A program made the position numbers and the translations under genes. The notes beneath the pieces were generated by a model. The model was not told where the DNA came from. It did not search any database and saw nothing but the letters and a program-made list of their open reading frames with translations. Source: Tianweitania aestuarii (GTDB lineage Bacteria; Pseudomonadota; Alphaproteobacteria; Rhizobiales; Rhizobiaceae). Taken from it: 64,000 nucleotides of DNA. This document shows, one piece after another, positions 1 through 8,024 of the stretch (positions within the stretch are counted from its first letter, which is position 1; each line of letters begins with the position of its first letter). The stretch lies in contig NZ_JAFMNX010000001.1 in NCBI RefSeq assembly GCF_018457165.1, forward strand, positions 1,178,001 through 1,242,000. Direction: 5' to 3'.

Positions 1-2600
1 CAATAGGTGACGCCGTCGCGGAAATAATCGGGATTAAGCTCGACGGCGCGAGCCTGACGGCCGAGCTGCAGGGCGCAGTAAGGCACGGTCATGATGCCGC
101 CGAATGGGTCGAACACCGTTTCGCCCGGCATGGAATGCTGCAGGATGGCGCGGTCGACGATGTCGAACTGCAACGGGCAGAGATGCTGTTCCTGCCCCTT
201 CCGCTGTTGCAGCATGTTCAGCGTGCGCATCCGCGCCACATCGGTCCAGATCTCAGGATGCGATGAATGCGGCGGCGCGATCATGAAGGTCGGCGGCAGC
301 CGGCCGGCTTCGTCCAGCGCTTCGGTGAAGGCGACATGCGCCTCGTGCTGATAGACGTTCCCCTCGCACCAGGCCTTCCAGCCGCGGTAAACGAACTTCG
401 GCTCGATCCTGATCAGCCGTGCCAATTCTTCCGGCAGCAGCGGCCGGTCGCCCGACGAACGCCACACGCCATGCGCATCCAGCTGCCAGCGGCCGCGCGA
501 ATAGCCTGTGCCGGCAACCGGGCGCACGCGGCGCCCGTCGAAGCCGTCATCGCCGGGGCTGACGGGCTGGCCATCGATTACGCTGACGAAGTCCGGCTTG
601 GCCTTTGTCACCGGCAGGTCGGCATAGCCGTTCGAGCGATCCGTCGGCGGCTTGCGGAACTTCAGCACATATTCGGGCATCCCGTTGCCCATGCGCGTCC
701 CATCCTTGCACTGCTCCGTCCAGCCCAGGCGATAGGTCTGGTTGTTTTCGCGCACCACGTCCGTGCCGACCGTGATGCGCGACAGGAACGCGAAGCCATG
801 GGCGCGGAAGCGCGCAACGCAATCGTCCGAGAACGGCGACACGGTCTGGAAGCCCATGCCGTTGATGCCGCCCGGCACGATCCGGTCCTTGACGTGGATG
901 CAAGCGACACGTCCGGGCTTCAGGATGCGGTAAAGCTCCGGGATCAGGTAATCCATCTGCGCCCAGAAATGCGCATCGTCGTCGGTGTGGCCGAAGTCGT
1001 TGAAGCTCGGCGTGTATTCGTACTGGGTCGAGAATGGGATCGAGGTGACGATCAGGTCGACGCTGTCGGCTTCCATGCCCCGCGTTTCCTCGACGCAATC
1101 ATTGTGCGCGACAAGATAGCCGTCACCCGATGCCTCGATCCGCTCGACGCCCATGGAGCGTCTCAGCGCGCCCTCGATCGCCTGCTCGGCCAAGCCGAAG
1201 CGGCGGATCAGCGCCGACATCTTGGCGGCCTGCGTCTCGAACTGCCGCCAGCGACGCTCCAGCGTGCGCCGTGTTTCGCGCTCGGCCTCGGTATAGATCA
1301 GGTCGACGCGCACCTGATGCTGTTGGCCGAACCGTTGGGTGCGAAACAGCGACTGGAAGAAGTCGTGAAACTTGAAGCCGATGCCAAGATAGATGTTCCA
1401 GGCGCAGTGGTGCTGGAAGTTGCAGCCCGAACCGTTGATCACCGGCTTGGTGGCAAGCTCGGCGAACTCACCGCGTGCGAAACCGACGACGCGCTTTTCC
1501 TTCGTGTCTTCGTCGAGCGTGCCCCAAACCGAACGGACATCAGGAATGCTCGCCTCGATGGCGCGGCGCTCATCTTCCAGATCGTGCCAGAGGATGCGAT
1601 GCGCGGCAGGATCCTCGGCGCGCAGCTCGAGCATCTTGTCGATGCGTGCTTGCAGCGAACGCTTCTTCTCGCGGCTGGCTTCCGTCACACCGAAAGCGGC
1701 GTTCGCAAACATACGGGCTTGCCCGTCACGCTCGGAACCGGCCGCGGCGTGATCGGACGGGATCTCGTGCCAGCGAATGTCGAGCGGCGGCAATTCATAG
1801 CCGGTGTCGTCGAAGCCGAGATCGGACGGCATCTGCACGAACAGCGCCCAGGACGCCACCCACAGCCAGAATTCCTCTTCCTTGTGCGGGTGGATGGTAA
1901 GCTTGTCCGCCTTCTCGCTGTCGCGCTTGAAGAAGCGGGTCTTGGCCTCGCCAACCTCCATGACGCCGAGAAAGGCGGCATAGGCCAGCAGCTCGATATA
2001 CTCGTTCGGATCGGGAATGGCTGTCGCCACGAAGCGATAGCGCACACCGTCGCGCTTCACGCCTGCAGCGCGATCGTCACCGGCAAACGTCGCCATGAAC
2101 TCGCGAAACGTCTTGGTGCCGCCAAAGCCACGCAAGCAGGCGGCCTCATCGAGCGATGCGGCGGTGAAAAGGGACGGGTCGATCTTGCCGTCACGAACCG
2201 TCTCATAGTTCGTGAGGTGGATAACGACCTGCTCGGCGCCGATTACGTTCGGCGCTTCCATCTCGTCAGGTCTGCGGATGAACTTGAGCCGGATGTTCGG
2301 GTGACGGGCTTCGACCTCAAGGAAGAACTCGTGACGCACGCCGAGCGGCACCACGATCAGCCCATGGCCGCCAGCATGCATCAGACACTGCCGGATGACT
2401 TCCAGCTGCGTCGAGGTCTTGTGCAGGCCAAAGCGCAGAAACAGCGCGCGACGACCGCCGCGGCAGGCCCAAGGCACGATCGCCTGCGTCATCGGCTTCA
2501 ACAGCGGGTTGATCGTGGCCGGATCGACGACGAAACCCTGCTGCTCGGCAAGCCGGATTTTGGCATGCAGGAACTCGGAGTAGGATGGCTGAGCGTTCAT
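1..2600 (-). CDS. Phage helicase-DNA methyltransferase fusion (partial, runs off the left edge)
   Basis: The frame is open from ATG at 2600 to position 1 (866 codons, no stop seen). The N-terminal part resembles a DEAD/SNF2-like phage helicase: a Walker-A-like FGLHKT about 50 residues in, and SLDEAACL as the likely motif II. The C-terminal part is an amino-methyltransferase, with TSIPFSTQYEY in place of the usual (D/N/S)PP(Y/F) and FDPFGGIMTVP as the SAM-binding motif near the window edge. It likely remodels and methylates phage or host DNA. The start overlaps the upstream regulator stop by 4 bases (ATGA), so it is the distal gene of the leftward operon. The His in place of Gly before the Walker Lys, and the Ile in the catalytic loop, are unusual, and activity is unproven. 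Confidence 0.85.
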   Translation of the reverse strand, partial: MNAQPSYSEFLHAKIRLAEQQGFVVDPATINPLLKPMTQAIVPWACRGGRRALFLRFGLHKTSTQLEVIRQCLMHAGGHGLIVVPLGVRHEFFLEVEARHPNIRLKFIRRPDEMEAPNVIGAEQVVIHLTNYETVRDGKIDPSLFTAASLDEAACLRGFGGTKTFREFMATFAGDDRAAGVKRDGVRYRFVATAIPDPNEYIELLAYAAFLGVMEVGEAKTRFFKRDSEKADKLTIHPHKEEEFWLWVASWALFVQMPSDLGFDDTGYELPPLDIRWHEIPSDHAAAGSERDGQARMFANAAFGVTEASREKKRSLQARIDKMLELRAEDPAAHRILWHDLEDERRAIEASIPDVRSVWGTLDEDTKEKRVVGFARGEFAELATKPVINGSGCNFQHHCAWNIYLGIGFKFHDFFQSLFRTQRFGQQHQVRVDLIYTEAERETRRTLERRWRQFETQAAKMSALIRRFGLAEQAIEGALRRSMGVERIEASGDGYLVAHNDCVEETRGMEADSVDLIVTSIPFSTQYEYTPSFNDFGHTDDDAHFWAQMDYLIPELYRILKPGRVACIHVKDRIVPGGINGMGFQTVSPFSDDCVARFRAHGFAFLSRITVGTDVVRENNQTYRLGWTEQCKDGTRMGNGMPEYVLKFRKPPTDRSNGYADLPVTKAKPDFVSVIDGQPVSPGDDGFDGRRVRPVAGTGYSRGRWQLDAHGVWRSSGDRPLLPEELARLIRIEPKFVYRGWKAWCEGNVYQHEAHVAFTEALDEAGRLPPTFMIAPPHSSHPEIWTDVARMRTLNMLQQRKGQEQHLCPLQFDIVDRAILQHSMPGETVFDPFGGIMTVPYCALQLGRQARAVELNPDYFRDGVTY

Positions 2601-3310
2601 GCCGCCACCTGCTCGGGCTGGCGCAGAACTTCGACGATCCAGTTGCCGGCCTTGCCGGGCTTGGGGACGCGGTGAACGCGGATGTCGCCATAGCGCTCAA
2701 GGTTGCGAATGACGGTCGAGCAGCTCGTGTTGAACACGGACAGCGCGGTGACCATCTCGCTCATCGTGAAGGTGGCGCGGCCCTTCTTTGCGCGCTCACA
2801 GAACCAGGCGATCGCTGCATCGCGCAGGGTGACGTAAGGCGTTGCCTTGTCGCCAACCATGCGCCGGCGCGGCAACATGGCTGGGCAACCGGTTTTTGGC
2901 TTCGCGCCGGCGATGATCCGGGCGAGCTCTTCCACGCCGTCGAGGCGGTAACCGGCACCCCAGGCTGTGACGATGCCGATGCCCGAACCATCCAGCTTCT
3001 TGCGCAGCTTGCAGACATACACGTCGATGATCTTCGGCTCGGGCCAGTGATCGACCGACTGGTCCCAGTAAACGCCGTTCAGGATCGCGTTCTTGGTGCG
3101 CTGCTTGCCGTCGGCAAGAACCGCCAGCGTGCGCGCCTGGAACGGCGAAAGGTCAAAGGCGCGCTGCAAACGGTCGAACGTCCGTTCATCGGCATTGGCG
3201 ATGCGCAGAGCCTCGATCTGGCCCTCAAGCTCACCGACATAGTCGATCAGCTGCGCGCGGTTCAGCCGCTCGACATCCTTGATCACAAGACGAGTTTGAA
3301 GGCCGCTCAT
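2597..3310 (-). CDS. Phage transcriptional regulator with OmpR/PhoB-type winged helix
   Basis: The product has 237 residues, with the start at MSGLQTRL. After a short helical N-terminus, residues of about 50-130 (FDLSPFQARTLAVLADGK ... IVTAWGAGYRLDG) match the C-terminal winged-helix DNA-binding domain of response regulators. There is no receiver domain. A second segment (about 150-230) looks like another small helical DNA-binding module. It overlaps the upstream gene by one base (TGATG) and the helicase-methylase start by four, so the genes are translationally coupled. Probable role: control of phage late or replication genes. The target is unknown. Confidence 0.75.
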   Translation of the reverse strand: MSGLQTRLVIKDVERLNRAQLIDYVGELEGQIEALRIANADERTFDRLQRAFDLSPFQARTLAVLADGKQRTKNAILNGVYWDQSVDHWPEPKIIDVYVCKLRKKLDGSGIGIVTAWGAGYRLDGVEELARIIAGAKPKTGCPAMLPRRRMVGDKATPYVTLRDAAIAWFCERAKKGRATFTMSEMVTALSVFNTSCSTVIRNLERYGDIRVHRVPKPGKAGNWIVEVLRQPEQVAA

Positions 3311-3792
3311 CAGCTTGCCTTCACCAGCGAAATACCGCCTTCGGCCTTCACCGCAGCCAAGCCCTGTTCGATCGAGGCGATAAGCTCTTTGAGCTCGGGC
3401 AGATGCTTGCGCATGCGCGTTGCTTCGGCAGGCGTGGCCTTGCCGTCGGCGGCCGTGATCGCCCATTCCGACATCAATCCGCCGAACGCACCGATCAGCG
3501 AAGCCATGTCGGTTGTGAGGCAGGCGAGGCGCGCTTCGGCTTCGTCGGGCTCTGCGAGCTTCATGCCGCGCGTTTCGAGCCATGCCTGCGTCCAGTAGCG
3601 CTTGCCGGTCAGGGCCTCGAGCTTGTCGACAGCATCAGCCGGCATCCACTCGGGCGACTCTTCGTCATTCCAGCGACCAACGGTGCTCTTGCCGTAGTTG
3701 CAGATCTCGGCCGTTTTCACGATGCCGCCGCATGCGGAGATCAGCTCCTGTTGAGCGGCCTTGATGCGGATGTGGCGTGCGGAAGGAAGCAT
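3310..3792 (-). CDS. Phage DNA-binding regulator (CII/Cro-like helix-turn-helix)
   Basis: The product has 160 residues. The N-terminal part (about residues 8-70) contains a helix-turn-helix-like stretch around GGIVKTAEICNYGKSTVGRW, typical of phage regulatory proteins. The C-terminal half is helical and may mediate oligomerisation. A good ribosome site (AAGGAA) lies 8 bases before the ATG. Just upstream are two copies of the palindrome TTCCCG-N3-CGGGAA, a likely binding site for this protein or for the product of the neighbouring 98-residue gene. It is translationally coupled to the downstream winged-helix regulator. I cannot assign it to a named family with certainty. Confidence 0.65.
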   Translation of the reverse strand: MLPSARHIRIKAAQQELISACGGIVKTAEICNYGKSTVGRWNDEESPEWMPADAVDKLEALTGKRYWTQAWLETRGMKLAEPDEAEARLACLTTDMASLIGAFGGLMSEWAITAADGKATPAEATRMRKHLPELKELIASIEQGLAAVKAEGGISLVKAS

Positions 3793-3816
3793 GATCGGGT
3801 TCCTTTGGGCAAAGCT

Positions 3817-3859
3817 TTCCCGCGCCGGGAATTTCCAGCGTTTTTTCCCGTGGCGGGAA
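3817..3859. promoter_or_regulatory. Tandem palindromic operator pair TTCCCG-N3-CGGGAA
   Basis: Two 15-bp palindromes, TTCCCGCGCCGGGAA at 3817-3831 and TTCCCGTGGCGGGAA at 3845-3859, lie 28 bp apart centre to centre. They sit 25-67 bp upstream of the regulator that starts at 3792. They differ from the GGGGA-N6-TCCCC operators further right, so a second DNA-binding protein is implied. Confidence 0.6.
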
Positions 3860-3939
3860 GGGTTTGTTCAGGCGAATGTGCGGGCGTTCGAAGCGCTCAA
3901 GGGAGCATCACGGTGGACCGCAGGATTGAAGGCAAAGCA

Positions 3940-4236
3940 TCATTCGGCAGCCTCGCGCACGGCAGGCTGGGCCAGTTCACCGGTCGGGCGGTACACATGG
4001 TCGGGCCACGAGGCCTCGGCGGGCCAATGATCGGAAAACCACCGCACCATGTCCTCGGCAGTGCCGGTGACAAGATCTCGGCGGCCGGCGGCAAGATCGT
4101 CGATCTGACTGCCGCGGCCGAGCGTAGTTTTGGAAACCCAGGCACGCGAACGACCGGTCGCAGCACAAAAGCGATCGGCTAAGGTAATGAGACCTTCGAT
4201 GACAGCGCTGCGGACTTCCGTCTTCGCTTCCGACAC
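3940..4236 (-). CDS. Small phage protein at the cro position
   Basis: The product has 98 residues from a GTG start at 4236 (VSEAKTEVRS...). The frame extends upstream to 4332, but the promoter at 4272-4301 would start transcription near 4265, so the upstream starts are excluded. It is the first gene of the leftward operon, divergent from the CI-like repressor, as cro-type genes are. The segment LADRFCAATGRSRAWVSK could be a helix-turn-helix but I cannot confirm this. Function is inferred from position only. Confidence 0.55.
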   Translation of the reverse strand: MSEAKTEVRSAVIEGLITLADRFCAATGRSRAWVSKTTLGRGSQIDDLAAGRRDLVTGTAEDMVRWFSDHWPAEASWPDHVYRPTGELAQPAVREAAE

Positions 4237-4271
4237 GGCATTCCCAATCCAGATGGGTGACAAGCGGGAGC

Positions 4272-4301
4272 AGGATAGGGGACAAATATCCCCTATGTCA
4301 A
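4272..4301 (-). promoter_or_regulatory. Leftward phage promoter with operator between -35 and -10
   Basis: On the minus strand a perfect -35 box TTGACA (4301-4296) and a -10 box TATCCT (4277-4272) are separated by 18 bp. The operator GGGGACAAATATCCCC (4278-4293) fills this spacer, with its palindrome extended by ATA/TAT on each side. Repressor bound here would block RNA polymerase directly. Confidence 0.7.
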
Positions 4302-4302
4302 T

Positions 4303-4349
4303 GGACAAATGTCCCCTTAAACAGAGGGACAAAGGGGACGATAATCCCC
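4303..4349. promoter_or_regulatory. Additional repressor operators upstream of the CI-like gene
   Basis: GGACAAATGTCCCC at 4303-4316 and GGGGACGATAATCCCC at 4334-4349 are further copies of the GGGGA-N6-TCCCC motif, the first missing its two outer G bases. The last one ends two bases before the repressor start codon, which suggests autoregulation. Confidence 0.6.
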
Positions 4350-4351
4350 CT

Positions 4352-5155
4352 ATGGAAAAAGCCGAGCCAAATCAGCGCGTAAACTTCGTTCTCAGCAACA
4401 TCGAGCGCCGCGCGGCCGAACTCGGTTTATCGCTTGAGGCAGTCAGCCGTGGGGCGGGCTTGCACAAGAGTTATCTGCGCAAAACCATGGAGCGGAATGG
4501 CACGCCCAAGGTGGAAACCCTGACAAAGATCGCCGAGGTCCTGCAAACCACGGTCTTGGCTCTTCGCGACGATCTTGCTCCTCTTCGTGCAAGACGCCTG
4601 GCAGCGACGCCACCGACGGTTGCGGAGCCATCCGCGGATGATCTGCCGGGCCGATCGGGTCTGCCACCTGCAACGGGTCCTGTGCCTGGCCCGGTGCTGC
4701 GTGGCGATGCGCGCCTTGCCGAAGTCGATCATCTCGCTACTTCAATGCCTAAGGACCTTCCGGTTTACGGCACCGCAGCAGGCTCGCATTTGCGTGGAGC
4801 GTTCCAGTTCGCTGGGGGGATTGTCGAGTATGTAAGGCGTCCGCCCGCGTTGATTGGGACATCCACGGCCTATGCCTTCTATGTCGAAGGCACATCAATG
4901 GCTCCGGAGCACAACCCCGGAGATCTGCGCTTTGCGACGGCAGTCCGGCCGCCGCGCTATGGCGACTCGGTTGTTGTCCAGCTGCGCACCGAGAAGGACG
5001 GCGACATCGAGGCCGTGATAGGTCACCTGGTCAAGCGCACAGGAACGGCGCTGCACATAGGGAAGCTCAACCCGAGCGCAACAGTCGAGTTCAAGCTCGA
5101 TTATGTCGTGGCCGTCCATAAGGTTCTGACCACGAACGAGTTGTTCGGCGTCTAG
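4352..5155 (+). CDS. CI-like phage repressor with S24 (LexA-type) peptidase domain
   Basis: The product has 267 residues from ATG at 4352. A longer frame exists upstream but would run through the operators. Residues of about 8-72 form an HTH_3/XRE domain. Residues of about 135-267 form an S24 domain with catalytic Ser182 in GTSMAPEH and a Lys near 228 (HLVKR). A possible Ala-Gly self-cleavage site is at about 143-144. It is therefore likely inactivated by RecA during the SOS response, inducing the prophage. Copies of GGGGA-N6-TCCCC flank the gene at both ends and are the presumed binding sites. Confidence 0.9.
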   Translation: MEKAEPNQRVNFVLSNIERRAAELGLSLEAVSRGAGLHKSYLRKTMERNGTPKVETLTKIAEVLQTTVLALRDDLAPLRARRLAATPPTVAEPSADDLPGRSGLPPATGPVPGPVLRGDARLAEVDHLATSMPKDLPVYGTAAGSHLRGAFQFAGGIVEYVRRPPALIGTSTAYAFYVEGTSMAPEHNPGDLRFATAVRPPRYGDSVVVQLRTEKDGDIEAVIGHLVKRTGTALHIGKLNPSATVEFKLDYVVAVHKVLTTNELFGV

Positions 5156-5466
5156 TCGCGGCGGGACGAAAGCTTCAATTCCGACAGATGCGTTCTTCCG
5201 CCTGAGGAGGCGGTCGAGGCGGTGTCTGTCTGCGCAACCACGGCGCGTGCATCGACATCCTCTTTGCGCCAGCGCTCCAAGCGCGATGCCAAGCCTGCGA
5301 CTTGCAAGATCAGCACGCCGCCCACGAAGGCGATCGTGCTTGTTCCGCCTTGGATGAAAGCTGCGATCTGCTGGTAAACGGTTTCTGCCCCTTGAGCGGC
5401 GACGAAGCTTCCGAAGCCGACAAATGCGCTTCCGAGTATCAGTAGAATTCCTACCAGCGTTGCCAT
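5152..5466 (-). CDS. Small membrane protein behind the repressor (possible superinfection-immunity protein)
   Basis: The product has 104 residues from ATG at 5466. It has two hydrophobic helices (LVGILLILGSAFVGFGSFV and a second around TIAFVGGVLILQVAGLA), then a charged cytoplasmic tail rich in Arg, Ser and Thr. It overlaps the repressor stop by four bases on the opposite strand. Its upstream region contains a half operator (GTCCCC at 5506-5511) and lies beside the rightward promoter. Its position in the immunity region suggests a lysogeny-expressed membrane protein, for example for superinfection exclusion. That is inference only. Confidence 0.5.
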   Translation of the reverse strand: MATLVGILLILGSAFVGFGSFVAAQGAETVYQQIAAFIQGGTSTIAFVGGVLILQVAGLASRLERWRKEDVDARAVVAQTDTASTASSGGRTHLSELKLSSRRD

Positions 5467-5519
5467 GTGCCCCCACCATGTGATTCGCGCAGGCACAGGA
5501 ATTTTGTCCCCCACCCACG

Positions 5520-5548
5520 TTGACAGGGGATAAATGTCCCCATATTGT
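5520..5548 (+). promoter_or_regulatory. Rightward phage promoter with operator exactly in the spacer
   Basis: A perfect -35 TTGACA (5520-5525) and a -10 TATTGT (5543-5548) are separated by 17 bp. The spacer is the operator GGGGATAAATGTCCCC (5526-5541) plus one base. Transcription would start near 5555 and read into the early operon that begins at 5576. A GTCCCC half-site overlaps the -10 box (5547-5552). Confidence 0.75.
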
Positions 5549-5567
5549 CCCCTTATCCAACCTTGGA

Positions 5568-5583
5568 GGGGACAGATGTCCGC
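5568..5583. promoter_or_regulatory. Operator overlapping the first early start codon
   Basis: GGGGACAGATGTCCGC is an imperfect copy of GGGGA-N6-TCCCC, and the ATG of the first early gene lies inside it. It may add repression as a roadblock. Its GGGGA also serves as the ribosome binding site. Confidence 0.5.
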
Positions 5584-5848
5584 AGCATCCAAAGCGTTCG
5601 CATCCACTATTCGCGATTACGATCCCAGCGGCAAGACCGCCCATGGTCGTATGAACAAGACGACGGCTTTCTCCCCATCAACATTAAGGGCAGAGCGTCG
5701 GACCACAACCATCGTAAACATCGGCACCTTTGAGGGGCACCGCAAGCGCCTCGAGGCTAACCGCGCAGATCCCGTCGCCTCGACCCTGCAGAACATGCTC
5801 GCCTGCTGCGTCGCCATCGGCATCATCGCCTTTGCGTTGTTCTCATGA
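5576..5848 (+). CDS. First early phage gene, small protein with C-terminal membrane helix
   Basis: The product has 90 residues starting at MSAASKAF inside an operator. The body is basic and polar. The last 20 or so residues (NMLACCVAIGIIAFALFS) form one hydrophobic helix. The stop overlaps the next ATG by four bases. No family recognised. It would be the first product made on induction. Confidence 0.55.
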   Translation: MSAASKAFASTIRDYDPSGKTAHGRMNKTTAFSPSTLRAERRTTTIVNIGTFEGHRKRLEANRADPVASTLQNMLACCVAIGIIAFALFS

Positions 5849-6591
5849 GAGCCGAAGGTGAACTGCCGGATATCGGTGAACTGGTCGATGTGATGGATCG
5901 CGCGAGCAGAATCCTCCGACATCTGGCGAAGATGCCAGGTCTAGGTGAGGGCGACCGCCTCAGCGCTTTTGGTGTCGAGAAGGAGATCTATGATCTTCTT
6001 GTGCGCGCCAACGCCGCTTTCAACACAGACACGCCGAAAGCGGCGAACGAGAAGGTGGGCGGGGTTGCCAGTGCCTGCAGCGCCTTAGTCACGCGGAGAG
6101 AACTGGACGCGAACGCTAGCGCGAGTGGCGTGACGGGCGGAGAGAGTGCCGCAAAGCATCGACCAGTAGTGACGGATCAGCTTGCCGACGCGAATACCGA
6201 TGCAGACGACGGACGGCATGCAGAAGCCTCTGGTGGAGCAGCGTCCGTCGTCACCCTTTCCAAAGCGCTCTTAGACATCGCAGCCGAGCGTCAGCGCCAG
6301 CAGGCCGTGGAAGGCTGGACGCCTGAACACGATGACACGCACGAGGGCGGTCAATTGTCCGCTGCGGCCGCCACATACGCTTATGGGGCGAGCCTTTCTG
6401 ATGAACGTCGCGCGAGCATCACGGGCATTTTCAGCATCCGCAACAACATGCTCGCCAATGATCTCTGGCCTTGGGAGCACTCGTTCTGGAAGCCCACCGA
6501 TCGTCGCCGCGATCTGGTCAAAGCCGGCGCCCTGATCGCCGCAGACATCGAGCGCCTTGACCGAGCGCAGGAAGGCGGCAGCCGTGTCTGA
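5845..6591 (+). CDS. Conserved phage early protein
   Basis: The product has 248 residues. The N-terminal third is helical, and the middle (about 75-135) is low-complexity and rich in Ala, Ser and Asp. The C-terminal 110 residues contain the pattern DIAAERQRQ...GWTPEHDD...GGQLSAAAATYA, then WPWEHSFWKP and RRDLVKAGALIAADIERLDRA. This is a domain I recognise from many prophage early regions of unknown function. It is coupled to its neighbours by ATGA-type overlap upstream and an 8-base overlap downstream. Confidence 0.6.
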   Translation: MRAEGELPDIGELVDVMDRASRILRHLAKMPGLGEGDRLSAFGVEKEIYDLLVRANAAFNTDTPKAANEKVGGVASACSALVTRRELDANASASGVTGGESAAKHRPVVTDQLADANTDADDGRHAEASGGAASVVTLSKALLDIAAERQRQQAVEGWTPEHDDTHEGGQLSAAAATYAYGASLSDERRASITGIFSIRNNMLANDLWPWEHSFWKPTDRRRDLVKAGALIAADIERLDRAQEGGSRV

Positions 6592-6844
6592 CCCGCTTCC
6601 TCATTCGCTCGACTTCGCTTTCAGCCAGGGCTTCGACCGCGACCTGATCAAGGCGCGCGAGCGGCTTGTCCAGCGGCTCGCCGGCTTCGAAGCTTGTGAG
6701 AAGTGGCCGGGCTGTCAGTGCAGCCGCGCCTGCAACGCCGAGCCTTATCGGCCCGATCGAGGCCCGAGCTTCTGGCTGACCATCATGGTCATGGCCGCGC
6801 TCACCCTCTTTATCCTCACCATCATCATTCGAGGTGTCTCATGA
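6584..6844 (+). CDS. Small phage membrane protein
   Basis: The product has 86 residues from GTG at 6584; an ATG at 6557 is also in frame but overlaps the preceding gene further. It carries a Cys-rich short stretch (CEKWPGCQCSRAC) and one C-terminal membrane helix (FWLTIMVMAALTLFILTIII). The Cys pattern could bind metal but this is uncertain. The stop overlaps the next start (ATGA). Confidence 0.5.
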   Translation: MSDPLPHSLDFAFSQGFDRDLIKARERLVQRLAGFEACEKWPGCQCSRACNAEPYRPDRGPSFWLTIMVMAALTLFILTIIIRGVS

Positions 6845-7395
6845 GCCTGCGCACACCCCACGCCTGCACGATCGCCGTCGAAGGCGAAGATGCGCCGCAT
6901 CCAGATGCCATTCGCATGGCCGAAGTCATGCGCGAGATGAAGGAAGCGCATGGCGCTTGCCTTTACAAGGACATGACGCGCGCCGGCTTCACCCCGGCGC
7001 AGATCACCGAACATTTCCCGCAGGCCCAGCGCCTTGCCGATGCGGCCTCGACGGTCCAGGTCACCACCGACCGCGTCGATCGCTGCGCCGACGTTCTGTT
7101 CAAGGCGCGCTCCCCCATGCCGAACCGCCCGCCGATGATGGCAGGCGTTGATGAACAAGCGCTGCGAAGCGCATGGGGCGATTACTGCCAGTCCCGCTCA
7201 GCCTTGCGGCTCGATCCCTGGAGCGGGCAGCGCGAGCGCGCCCTCGCCAAGCTGGAACGCTGTCTTTGGATGCTGCCCATCCACCAGGCCGAACGTGCGC
7301 GCATCATGCACGAAACCGGGCGCATCCTCGCCAACACACCGCAAGGCTCACTCTTCGCCACCCGCAAGGCCGCCGACAAGCAGGTGCATGCATGA
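6841..7395 (+). CDS. Phage early protein of unknown function
   Basis: The product has 184 residues starting at MSLRTPHA. Residues of about 20-75 are helical and include FTPAQITEHFPQAQRLAD, which may form a helix-turn-helix. The remainder is helical and basic. No known domain recognised. It is translationally coupled to the genes before and after. Confidence 0.55.
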   Translation: MSLRTPHACTIAVEGEDAPHPDAIRMAEVMREMKEAHGACLYKDMTRAGFTPAQITEHFPQAQRLADAASTVQVTTDRVDRCADVLFKARSPMPNRPPMMAGVDEQALRSAWGDYCQSRSALRLDPWSGQRERALAKLERCLWMLPIHQAERARIMHETGRILANTPQGSLFATRKAADKQVHA

Positions 7396-8024
7396 TGGTT
7401 CCGTCATTCCGGCCGAACGGCTCGGTCATGGATCTCGCCAATCCGCAGGTCGAAGACATCGACTTCGCCGACATTGCCGCGCGGCTGTCGAAGCTCGCCC
7501 GTTTTAACGGTGTGCCGCGTGGGCCGGCCTATTCGGTCGCTCAGCATTGCGTGCTCGGCGCGGACGCGCTGTTCCACACCACCGGCCGCGCCGAGCTGGC
7601 GGGATACTTCCTGCTGCACGATGCACATGAAGCCTATATCGGCGACATCGTGCGCCCAACCATCCATGCGATCGAATTGGCTGCGGCTGAAGAGATCGAG
7701 CTCGCCGTCGGCAGCAAGCGCAAGTCGATCATCAAGGCCGCAGTCGAGCGCGTGAAGCGCAAGCTCGACAACGCGATCTTCGCCGCAGCCAAGGTGCCAG
7801 CCCTTTGGGCGCTGCCGACCCTTGAGCAACAGGTCAAGGAGATGGACGAGGCGATGCTGCACTGGGAAGCCGTGCAGCTGTTTGGCCCACTTGCTGCCAA
7901 CCAGGTGCCGAAGCCGGCGACCGGTTCGCGCGTGGGCGTAAAGGCATGGGGTGCCTGCAAGGCTGAAGAAGCATGGCTTGAGCGCGCTGAAAGCTACCTC
8001 GGCATTTCGGCGAGGATGGCATGA
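7392..8024 (+). CDS. HD-domain hydrolase, YfbR-like 5'-nucleotidase family
   Basis: The product has 210 residues from ATG at 7392. It shows the HD-superfamily metal ligands in order: YSVAQHCVLGAD, then LLHDAHEAYIGDIVRP, with an Asp later in the helical core. Such proteins in phages hydrolyse nucleotides, probably deoxynucleoside monophosphates, and tune the dNTP pool during replication. It lies in the replication module next to SSB and overlaps both neighbours by four bases. The exact substrate is not visible from sequence. Confidence 0.75.
   Translation: MMVPSFRPNGSVMDLANPQVEDIDFADIAARLSKLARFNGVPRGPAYSVAQHCVLGADALFHTTGRAELAGYFLLHDAHEAYIGDIVRPTIHAIELAAAEEIELAVGSKRKSIIKAAVERVKRKLDNAIFAAAKVPALWALPTLEQQVKEMDEAMLHWEAVQLFGPLAANQVPKPATGSRVGVKAWGACKAEEAWLERAESYLGISARMA

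Noticed and set aside
267-2675. An 802-codon rightward open frame
   Set aside because: It is the antisense shadow of the helicase-methyltransferase gene, whose translation has clear motifs. The rightward product is low-complexity and shows no domain.
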